Source: Gymnothorax reevesii
Lineage: Eukaryota > Chordata > Actinopteri > Anguilliformes > Muraenidae
Assembly (NCBI GenBank): GCA_029721435.1
Contig: CM056586.1
Span: forward strand, 68,597,679 to 68,661,678
Length of the DNA stretch: 64,000 nt
Direction of reading: 5' to 3'
The notes beneath the pieces are model-generated. The model ran no database searches and was not told the DNA's origin. It worked only from the letters and a program-made list of their open reading frames with translations. Below are positions 37,001 to 49,000 of the stretch, one piece after another (position 1 is the stretch's first letter; each line of letters opens with the position of its first letter). The translations under genes were made by a program, and so were the position numbers.

Positions 37001-40000
37001 ATTTTCAAACATTGTGTAGGTGTTTCACTTTTTTTATCCTGTATTATAATAGCAGACATTTTTTATGTTTTTCACTTCATAAAAACAGCCAATTTAGAAA
37101 TGGGCATATTTGGCCTGCTACAGATTATTTAACATGCCGTCTGTCTGTTTATTTTAGACATTAACAATGTAAAAAGCCAGTTTTATTAATTAATGAAACT
37201 TGTGTGCAGGCAATGGACTTTCCCGACTTGCTCTGACCAGCTCTGCTCTCCCTTAGTTACTGTTGCTATGCGCCACATACAACACAGCTCAGTTCTACAG
37301 TGGCAACAGCACAGCAAAAGTTTGAGCACCTCTTTCTTGCTTGATACCCTAAAATATTGCGATTTGTTTCTTACCGAATGCGTCCAATTAGTCCGGCAAA
37401 GTCGTCCAGAGAAGCCTTAACTATTTCACGGAAGGATATATCCATGACATCAAAATTTTTAGTGGAACAGGTGGAGATACAACAGTAACCGCCAAGTGCT
37501 GTAGATCGATGCAGAAAAGCCAAACACCCAATGAACTGCACATTGAGATCAAACCAGGCAAGATGGAGGAATCGTACTGTGTGTGTATTGCAGGGCAAAT
37601 AGTGTTCATATGTTTGTCGGCATCACTGAGCTAAAAATGACACTGGATCCAGTAAGTTATGCTGTCTATTGTCAGTTGGCCACGACTCGGGCAATACGCC
37701 AACTGGACTTTGTCATAAATCATACATATTATGCAATGCAGTTAACCCTTAAATTAGCTACATTAGACATAATCAAGTTCTTAGTCTTCATCGGGGTAGA
37801 ATAACAGTCCACAGTGCAGGCATACCCACAGGTTTTCGTCCAACTCCTGATTAACAGAGATAATGAGGTCAGGTGAAAATAATTGACGACTGAAGACAGT
37901 CAAACCGCATAACAGTCAGTCCTCTGCTGTGGTCTCAAAGATTGCGACTGAAAAGATATCAAGTGGACTGTTAATAGGTTATAGCGCACTGAGAATATTC
38001 AAATATATACAGTCCCAAAGTACACAGAAAATTTTATTATTTAGAATATTTCATAAGTAAATCAAGGTAGAAATAAACCTTAATATACATTTTAACTGTG
38101 CCCATTCTTATGGTTTGGATTGATCAACCCTCAGCCCATTTACTCAAGGGAAATGGGGAAATTATTCCAGGAAAAAGGAATCTGATATTTTTTAATCTGT
38201 TTAGCGCACTCGGTGCATGAACTGCCCAGTTAACAGCTGTAGACCTTATTTATATGCGGGTTGTAGCTACACAGTTTCTGACCAGGAGGGATCCTATCGT
38301 TTGAGTTCTCTGTCTGACTCCTGTGCCATTCTCTGTTGGTGACAGAATTCCTCCAGCGCAAGTTCTGCCAGTACGGCTACAAACAAACCTACAGATGACG
38401 AAGATTTAGCCAAAGGTAGGAGACTGAATTTTTTCCGTTGGGTGTCTTGCATAGAGCAAATATACTCTGAATGTAGAAGAATTCTATCTATTTTCAGTGC
38501 TACAAGGCAAAACGGTTGAATTTGAAGAAATTTAAATATTGTTTTCCAGATGAAGCTTTTGTGTAGTATGACCCACTTGTAAATTTGACCTGTTCCTTAG
38601 AAACTGCTCCCAATGAGCTCAAATAGGGTGAAATATTTCATATGTTTGCGACTGGTTTGGTGCCCCTCCCAGGACACCACACTTCAGAGTTGATGGACAG
38701 TGTTTCGGGACAGAGTAAGTTGAGGCCTGTTGCCATGGCAACGGGACAAGAGTCCCATCTATTCACCTGGTGAGAGCCTAGCGTTGAGCTCTACCCTCGG
38801 CGTAAACCTCAGATGTACGTGACCTGATTCGTCCCGTTTCCCCGCAGCCATCGAGCTGTCCCTGCAAGACCAGAAGCAGCAGGCGGAGACTCGCCCGCTG
38901 ACGGTCCCCTCCGACCCCCCGTACAACAACAGTGGCGGCGGCAGTGGCCGGGAGGTGCGGAAGGTGCGCGCTCTCTATGACTTCGAGGCTGCCGAGGATA
39001 ACGAGCTCACCTTCAAGGCCGGCGAGCTCATCATCGTCCTCGACGACAGGTGAAAACAGCCATCACCCCGGGCAACCCTGAGCTTTTTTTTTTTTTGGAC
39101 TGATTTTTATAAAGAATCTGTTGCCATGATTTGATGTGTTATCATGTAACAAGGAGGAACTTTTTGTTAACGTTCGGGAGGTGTTAAGGAGCCTTTTCAC
39201 AGTAATCTCATGACATAAGCACAGGAGCTCATGGAATGCCACTAGGAACTCAGGATTGGTCTTAAAATTTTGTAACGGTCAAAAGTGGCGCATTTGGTAA
39301 CCTTTCAGAGTGGCATTTTTGTCTCGGAATTGATTCAATTGCATTGCTTTCTACGATTTCTCCTCTCTATGCAGTTTTACCTTTGGTGTTAGGTGCGATT
39401 GTCCTGAGAAGTATTTGAATGTGATGTTTTGTGCGGAGGAGTGTGTGAGCCTAATGCAGAAGATATAATAATGAAATTAAAAAGGCCTCTTAATCTGGGT
39501 TTAATACAGTAGCTAGTAATGATGACGTTGATGGGATCCATATGTAGTGGTTAAATGTGTGAAATCCAGAAGACTAATGGTGCACAAATAAACAAATTGC
39601 ATTAGTTACACACTTTGACCTCTGACCTCACAGTGACCCCAATTGGTGGAAAGGAGAGAATCACAGAGGTGTAGGCCTGTTCCCGTCCAACTTCGTCACA
39701 ACCAACCTGAATGCAGAACCTGAGCCAGGTGACAGTTACTTGCATCTACCGGGGCTGTTACCCAGAATGCCCCACTCTGTCATTTCCTAGCATGCCTCAT
39801 TCTGTCATTTCCCAGTATCTGTCATTTCTCTTTGGCATCGCTCGTTAAATGAAAACCTTTTCTTGCTTCCACAGTTGCTGTCACAGAAAAGGCCGCCCCG
39901 GCGGAGGAGCCCAGCTCACCGGCGAAAGCAGAGCCAGAGCCCGTCTTCATTGATGAGGTGTGTATCGGAAGCCCATGTTAATGGAGGATGTAAATCCTGG

Positions 40001-43000
40001 GTGTTCAGCAGGGAGTACTGTAGGGTCCTGTAATGGGTCTTGTGCTCACTCTGAGATCTCCCTCTGATCTCCAGCGTACTCTATCCCTTGTATGCTGCTC
40101 TTAACCCAGAGAGCCCGAGCAGTACCGATCTTTGCTGGAAATTACACTGCCAAACCCCCCAATATTAAGATAAAACTTTCTGAGATGGATCTTTGCCTCT
40201 GTTTGGTAATGTTGTCCCTTCGCATGCCACCCTGAGCTTTTTTTAAGACTTTCCACACTGCTGCATGCTGTGGAAGACGAGGGCAGACCGAGCATGTGAC
40301 CAGGAGAGAGATCAGCCCACATGTTAGTGTTGTTCGGTCATTCACATGTCGGTTGTAAGTTTTAGTTTTGAGCTCGCCTGGACCTAAGGACCGGTGGGCT
40401 TATGCCATGGGCTGCTTGTTCGTCATTCATCTTTGTTGTCGTAGTTTGTCTTCAAGAACATCTACTCAAAAACCACTGAAGCATTGGAGCTGAAATTTGG
40501 CAAGCATGTTCATACCCCTGTGGACGCTTAGGTTTGTTTGAGGCGCTTCAATCTGATTTACTATAAAGAGCCATTACTCAGCTAGTTTAGCTGCAGTTGA
40601 GCTGATATTTTGTTTATGGGTAGCTAATAGAAAGCCCTGAAAAGTACCTGACGGGGTTTCGAGAAATTTTCAATTTTGACCGAGATATGACCCCTGGACT
40701 TTGGACACGCCCACTGTAAACATCCTCTTGTCGTTCAAAATGGGCACCATATTGAAAATCCAATTATTGCCCTTTAGGCAGCAATCTCTAATTTATCAAC
40801 AGTCCTGATGAGCCGAATCTGGAATGTTCAATCGGCGAATTATGTACTCAAGCTTTTTCGTATGCGGCTCATGATGCCATCTCGGGAAAGCGAAGACAGC
40901 TGTCGGCTCTCGTCTGAAGCGCGTGCCTGTCGACCACCGCTTCTTTACACTCATAGTTCGAAACTTTGCAAGTTCAGAGCGAGGCTGGAGGATATTCGAA
41001 CATGAGCAAGCAGTGTTACTGATGAGTGCCCGGCTGGCCAACAGGAGGCGCTTGAGCAACGAACAAAGCTGATTCATACTAACTGTATCCTGCATGAAAT
41101 TGGGTAGTAGGCCTGTGGGTAAATGGAAAAATAATACATTTCTAGGTCCCTAAATCAAACAGGTTTTTTTCCCCACTAGGGCTTTTAGAAGGGTCCATTT
41201 CTTGAGGGCCAAAATTTTAATTCTCAGAAAATCGGCTTTTGAAATAGAAATATTTCAATTTGCCAATGACTGTCCAGTAATTAATTTTGATCAATATCAG
41301 TCTGCAAATGAAGGAGTGGCCATTTATGGTGAGAGATGAGTGTAACGCCTGTTCGGTGTGCCGCAAAATGCATCTTTGCTGAAGTGACTTTTCGATTTGT
41401 GGGAATTCTGAGATGGTCATATATCACCTGTCGCCTGAATTCTAAGATTTGTCTCTTAAATTATGGTTGTATGCATGAGAATATGTGATCGTAATAGTGC
41501 TAATAGATTAAGTGGTGTAATTGTTACTTCTGCTTTTCTAACGAGCCTGATTCCAATGCCCTGTCCCCCCGTGGTGAGCGACGGTGTGCAGTGTTGTTCT
41601 GTCGTGTTTGACTGAGGTCCTTTTGTCTGCAGGACAAGATGGACAGAACCCTGCATCTGCTCCAGAACACAGACCCGACCGATGCCGAACCGGACTCCTC
41701 CGAGCTCTACCAGCTGGAAGGTATGGGTCATATTCTAGGTGCTCGTGTGTTGTGAGCCTCATTTTTAGCTTACCGGCCCTATGGGCCGCTCTTAGTGAAA
41801 TTTCAATGACTTCTAGCACCAAAACTATTACAGATAGAGCTAATCTCTCGTTAGAGATTGAGTATAGGTTTGTACTGGAGAAGTATAGGAATTCATGTAT
41901 GAACTTTATTTGGTGACCTTCATATTGACCTTCAAAGGTCTAACTTGACCTAGAGAAAATTCAAGGACTTCTATCACTGGAAAGGTCACATATGGAACCT
42001 AGGTTTGTGTTACTGACATAGGAAGTCCTTTCATTTGGTGACATTCAGCTTGACTGTTGATGACATTCTTAGGTCAAAATTGACATAATACAATTACAAT
42101 GACTTGTCTTGCCAAAACGGTCACAGATGGAGTCTAGGTTTGTATTACTGACATCTAGGAAGTTTCATATGAACTTTAATTTGGTGACATTCAACTTGAC
42201 TGTCAGTGACCTTTGAAGGTCAAACTCCACAGTGAAATTACAATGACTTGTTTCACCAAAATGGTCATAGATTGAGCTACGGTTTGTGTAGAGACATTTA
42301 GAAAGTCATATATGAAGTCCATTTGCTGACCACAACTTGACAGTCTGTGACCTTAAAAGTTCACAATTGACGTATTGAATACATATTGCCATATTTTAAT
42401 GACTTCTATCACCAAAACTGCTTCAGAGCTTAGGATTGTGTAACAGAAGGTCTTATAAATCTATGTGAACTTTTATTTAGTGACCTTGACATTGATTTTC
42501 ATCGATTCAAATGTCACTCTTTACATGAAATTTTCATAACTTGTATCATCGCTGCTTGCCGGTAAGCTACAGGACCCTTGGTCCTATTTTTTTAATAATG
42601 CTGCTCTTGCCCACCATGTGCTGAACACAAGTGAAGTTGAGTTTAATTGTGATTGTATTGACTCGACAGAAAATGTCTGTTTCTCTGGAGCTGAATTTTT
42701 TTGATAAAGACTGCTTGATAAAGCCGATAAAGACTGAGGACTTCTATGCTTTTGAGACTTTAATATTGAAATAATTTGACAAAAGCATGCAAGAAGGTTG
42801 TGTTTCCAGAATTCATGGCCAAAAGTTGGATGAATTCTGCGCTGTGGTACTTTTCAAACTTAAGAAAGCCTTTGACAGTGTCGACCATCTGATTTTGCTC
42901 ACTAAACTAAAAGCACTGGTTTTTTTAATAGCATGGCCTGTGAATGCTATTGGTTGTGTTTGACTGATGGGTGTCAAAGAGTTGATATTACCAGCCCTTT

Positions 43001-46000
43001 GTCTGAGGCTAGGATAATCAGCTCCGTCGTGCTGCAGGGAAGTGTCCTCGGTCCTTTGTTATTTTTGTTATTTATTAATCCAATGAAATCTGTCTGTCAA
43101 CATAATCTTTTTGTTTAAGTGGATGACTACAATGTTTTTTTCCCACAAGAACAAAAACTTTGAGATCCAGTTAAGTAAGAAATTGAAAAACATTAATGGG
43201 CTGTCTGTAAATAAATTGTTCTTTGACCTAGGGGAAACTGAATCTATCCTATTTGGTTCAAAAATAAGATTGAGTAGATCCGTGGAGCTCAATATTGCAG
43301 TGGGAGAAACTTTGATTGCACCCAAAATCTTTCAAATAAACAAAATCTAGACCAGGGAGTGTCTGCATACCTTTGGCTGTGTAGTGGAAGTTGCTCAAAT
43401 TCTCTTTTGAAAATGTTGTCACTACTGTTGTGTTTTTTGGATCTGTGACTTCTGTGCGGCTCAGTAATGATGTTCTCCCTCCTCAGCTGCGTGTGAACAG
43501 ATGAATCCATTGATAGATGAGAAACTTGAAGAGATTGACAGGTAAGGAAGTTGTATGAATATTCTGAGTTTAACTCAAATGGACGCTTTGTCATAAAAAT
43601 AAGTTTATGCATTTGCACTGCATTGAAATGTTTGGCTCAGTCTAAAGCCATATGACTGAGGTGCTTTCCTGTGTCGTGGACGTTGGGGTGACCAGCTCAC
43701 ACCGCCTACAGTGGCTGTATACCCCCATTACTCCAGTGGGGATTAGTCCCTGCTTCGATCATAGACTGTATGCTAAGAGGAACAAGGCATCTTCACTTCC
43801 TAACGTTGCACAAAAATGGAGCCAAAGTATCCTTCGTATGGATGCTGCCATCTTGCACATTTGGAACCAGTGTCTGCGCAGTCATGATCGAGGAGTTGAG
43901 CCGCGATATCGAGGTCTCGCCCATTCATTTGCCCGACTCGGTCGCAAGCACTTTCCCCTGAACTTTTTATGTGGCATGGCTGGCTGTTGTGTTAGCAATG
44001 AACGCTGCCTTTTGTACATAGACTTAAGAACGGTCCTGTCATGCCCAAAGGCTTGTTAAAGGCTTAGCGTTTTCGATAGTAAGTAAAATTCTATGAGGCT
44101 AAAATATGTTTGCTGCTTTCCAGGCAGTTCATTGCTTAGCTCCCATTGCTGATATCTGGTACTAGCTAGCTAGGCAGCTAATACATTGACTATGGATAAG
44201 TAACTTGCTGCTTCATATAGCTCTACTTCAAAAAAAAAAAAAATGAGCTAACCCTTCAAATGAAGTGAAGTACAGTTTATGGGTAAATGCATCACCCACT
44301 ACCATGTGTTTTAACGTTAGTTCTAACAACCTAGCTAACGAGAATGACCCTACTGAATCTCAAATTACTAGTATGCCAAGTTCGTAAAAGTTAATAGCTA
44401 GCTAGCAAGATTCAGAAAATGAACACTTTACTTTGCAGACAAAATTGATGGTAAAAAGCCCTTCGTTCTTGTAGTAGGATTGCAGCAAACGGTACTTGGG
44501 GCTATATTCTATTTGTCATTGATTTCCATTGCTACTTACTGTGATCTGTTATAGAAGCTTGCTACGGTCACTGGCTAGCTTGCTTTTTTTTTCAACAGTA
44601 ATGTTAGCATTGCTGCTAACAGTACATTCTTGATCAATGAAGCAAAAAGTTTTAAGAGCTGTTCTTGCCCAGGAGGAAGCATGGCTTGCCTCAGAAGGTC
44701 CGAATTAGAATTCCAACATGGTTGCCAATGTTTGTTTGCACCATTCCAGTCTGGTTCAAATCTTTAGTTGTCATGATGGCCACCTTGAAAATGCCTTTCA
44801 GGGTATGTTGTTTCCAGCAAAGAAATAATAGATATATACATTATGTTGGCCATATTGAAAAAAATTACTTCATCGTCGGCCTGCTGATAAAACCTTGTAT
44901 CTCTAAATTTGATAAGAAACAAAAACTTGTATGTCCACGATAATAACATAAACATTGCAAAATACAAAATACATTCTTGGAAGAAAAATGGTCATCCTAC
45001 CCGAACACAGTTCAACTCATCTTCATCATCATCATCAACCTTTATTTATACTCGAGAAATGATTGAGAGACCAACCCTCATTTACAATGATGTCGAGTCA
45101 AGAGCAGAAAAATTAATAAGATAACAAGAGAAGAAAAAAAAAAAAAAATATACATATATACATACATATACACATACATACACACACATAAAGATTTGTA
45201 CATATGCAAAACCAGTTACACAAATTGGGTAAAAGATTTAAAATCAACTCATTGAACTGCCCAAAAGGTAAAAGATGCCGAAGTTTAAGCATCTTTTGAA
45301 GCCTGTTTCAGGAGTCAGAAACAGAATGAGCAAAAGCCGTCTTTCCTGGTTCTGATCTGATCTGTGGAACATGCAGAAGCAACTGGTTTGAGGAGCGAGT
45401 GCAATAATGGTTTTCAGGTACAGCATTCTTTCAGAGCTGCATTCTAACATGCAAAATGAACCCTTTTTTTATGCTCTCCTGTAAAGGCAGATTTGAGGTT
45501 TTATCAGCAGGCCGACGATATGTAACCTATTTTTGCCTCAAATTGAATGAGTTGACTGGTTGATCCAAAAAATCATGCTCAATGCCTAATCGTGCAAATT
45601 TTACTTTTTAACTAACCTCGATTTTATCTCCGTGATTAAGCCAAGTGTCCAGGTGAGCTACAGGGCCGTGGGAGTATTTGGGATGTTCATGGGGAGTATT
45701 TTATTTATTTGATGTGTTTTCTGTAGCATATAGAGCCAACAGCTGATGTTATTTTCAGTTTATGGTCTGGATGTGTGTATTGGCCTCGCAGAGAACTGAA
45801 ATTGAGCCGACTGTAAAATTATACAGTAACAGTGAAATGTTCGGACGCACCTTTTTGGTGCCATTGCACTCTGTATCTCACACGGCGTGCAGACTGCTGC
45901 CATGGTCTGTGTTGCAATCACATGCGTTATGTGCTGTGGGTCTGCGTGCTTTCGTGCCGGTCATTGAAAGTTTAGTGTTTCATATTCTGTAAATGACCTG

Positions 46001-49000
46001 AAATGGTAAGGAGAAAATGGTAAGAAGTTCAAAAAACTAATAAACTGTGTCACAAAATTTTGGAATTCATATGAGGCCATATTTGGAAAAGTTAGCAGAC
46101 AAACAATTCTTCCCATTTCTTCCAACGAGCTCGTTTGGGCTCATTGAGCTGGAGATTTAGAGGGAATCGGTCTGAAGGCGTGGCTGATTTGTGGGAACTC
46201 CTGAAATCGCACTGGAGTGAGCGCCCTGCGACATAAGAGTATTCCATTACATATGCTGGTTATATTATAAACTCTAGAATAAGATTTTTTGGAAGGTATA
46301 ATGGTTTATTTCTTTGTTTTCTCAAACCCTAATTTCATGAAAATCTGTGTCCGAACTTTCAGCTGGTGCAGTGAGACTGCTGTACTTATGTTGATTTTCG
46401 GAGTGTGTTGTGTAAGTGTGTCGGCTCTCCTGAATGTGGAGAACTTTTCCCTTGGGTATTTATTGCTTTGGTCTTACAAATGTCCTTCTGTACTGAGCTG
46501 TATGGGTGCACAGTTCACCAGTGTGTATGTGAATGCCACTTTGACGTGGAACCTGCCATATAATGATAGTTTTGTTGATTAAAATTGAACATCAACAGTT
46601 TTTTTTATTTGAAAGATCATAGCTGTGTTTACTTTTCCCCCCCAGGAGCCTGTTGTTTTCAATAAAATAATTTTTTGTCTGTCTGTACGTCTCTATCAGC
46701 AGCTACTCCGGCATCTCTGGAAGACTAAGCGATGGTTTAACTGCTCTATAAACAAAAGTGTGCAGCGCTGTTTTACTATGCAACTCTGGGATGTGACCCT
46801 TGACCCTTCAGACCACCCCCAGCTGAACACATTGCTGCCTCTGTTTGTTTTTTCTCGCCCCAGGAAGCACTCGGAGCTGTCGGAGCTGAATGTGAAGGTT
46901 CTGGAAGCCCTGGAGCTGTATAACCAGCTGATGAACGAAGCGCCGCTTTATACGGCCTATTCCAAACTGGGCGCCCAGAACCACTACCCGACCACAACTG
47001 CACCCGTCCACTCCATGCAGGTCCGGCACAGTCCTACACACACTCAGCCACCGACACACACAGAGGCACACAGACCGATACAGACACATGTACACGCACA
47101 CTGATTTAGCCTCTCTCTGGTCCCAGGCTCTTGTCCCTTCAGGCTTGTGAAACTGCTTCTCTTCCTTTGGCTGAAGTTAGTACTTGCGTCATGAAAAACT
47201 ATTTTTTTCCCTACTTCCTTTCCTCTGTTTTTGCATATTTCTCACACTAAATTGCGTCAGATTATTAAACAAGAGGAGCACAAGATGCCAGAGTTACAGT
47301 TTTTAAAACTGTAATTTCATTTATTGAAAGAGGAAGGTTATACAACTCCTTTTTTACATTTGTCATGTAAATAAAAAAGTAATTACCTGTGTAAACCTAA
47401 CGACTGGTTTTGCAGCCCTCAGCAGCTCATCTCTGTGGAGGAAAGCTTGTATAATTGCGTAGACAAATATCACTATTTTGGTTCAATCCACAAGGAAATT
47501 AATGCTAATTTTGGACATGACACGTGTTTGCTCTAATTTTCTGTCCATGTTAATAGCTCAGGGCACCTCCTCCTCATGAACACTCACCCTGCAGTTACAT
47601 GCTCCTGCAGCAGCGACGGAGTCATTTAGACACTGGTTTCTGTGGCTCTGCGCCTCAGGGCATAGGGAATAAATAAGTTAATAAATGGCATAAGTTTCGT
47701 GAAGTGTTATTTCAGGTGGGTTTTCGTACAGCCGGGTGGATTTTGAATCCGTTTCCCTCTGGAAACCACACAATCTGGCCGCACTGTTGCAGTCTATGGC
47801 AGTGTTCAAAACCGCACTTTGCGGTCTACATACATTATTCTCACTCCACGCTACCCGCTACTCACTACGAACAAACTTATCCTGTTACTTCCTCTTCTTG
47901 TTAGTCCTCAGCGAGTTTTTCTGGCGGTTTACGTCGCGTTGCATCTTGGGCAATTTTGTATATGAATAGTGAGCTTGCGATGCACCCACAAAATATCTGT
48001 CCGATCCAATACACATCCAGGAACTTCTCGTGGACCCAAACTCACTCCCCACGCATAAGTGAGCACCCTACCCCCTAACTCTGATGTCATCGGTAGAGCG
48101 AGTAGTACGTTAGCGCGGTTTCCAACATGGCCGAATATATAATACTATGTAATACTGAATGATTGTGCTTTTTTTGCTTTGGAAATCTAGATTACCTTAA
48201 GTATCTTGTCTCTGGGTCGCCCCAGTGGTTCATCGGTCTAAGCACACGTACCATAAAGGCTGTGTCCTTCCTGCAGCGACCTGGGTCCGATTCCAGCTCA
48301 GGTCATTTGCTGCATGTCTTCCCCCATTCTTCTCCCCAAACTTCCTGTCTCTCTACACTGTACAACTGTCAAATAAAGGAAAAATTCCCAAAAAAAATCT
48401 TTTAAAAAAAAAAAGTGTCTTTTCTCTGGCCAGGTTTTGTGTCAGTGTGAAGTGATATGATGGAGAATTTAAGAATGTGCTCTTTTCTCCAGGGCTATCT
48501 GGGTCAGCACCAGAGTGGGGCGTATATGACATCAGCTGTACCCCAGGGCCCCCCTGCACCCACATACAGCCTCGCACCCGAGCAGCCTGGGCCTCTGTCC
48601 TCCCTACCACCGACCGTCAACACAACTGCCACCAGCCAGCCTGGACAGCCGACCTACATGAGGTATGGTGTAAATATATTTTTGTAAACATATATGTTTA
48701 TTTACACCATCAAAGAACTGATCCCTTTTATGCATGGCTTGATGCTGAATTTATCAAAATATTTTTAAGCGCAAGAAAATAACTGCTTCCATTGGGGGAC
48801 TTGATGCATCTATTCTTTTCCATGACTCAAACCTAATGCGGTCTTGAACAAATGGCAGTCAAACATCAGAGGCCGTTTGAAATGTTTCTTGGAAGAAAAT
48901 GGTGAAGTCAGCTGATCACCAGGGAGGCTGCGGAGCATCCATCACCTTGGTATAATTGGCCTACCCTAAATCTATTCATGTGTACTTTGCCTAAGAATCA

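Noticed and set aside
37193..37804. Cluster of short ORFs in stam2 intron 5
   Set aside because: No domain signal. Not needed to join exons 5 and 6 in phase; likely old repeat DNA.
43652..44059. 135-codon plus-strand ORF in stam2 intron 11
   Set aside because: No domain recognised. The region resembles an interspersed repeat, and stam2 exons 11 and 12 join in phase without it.
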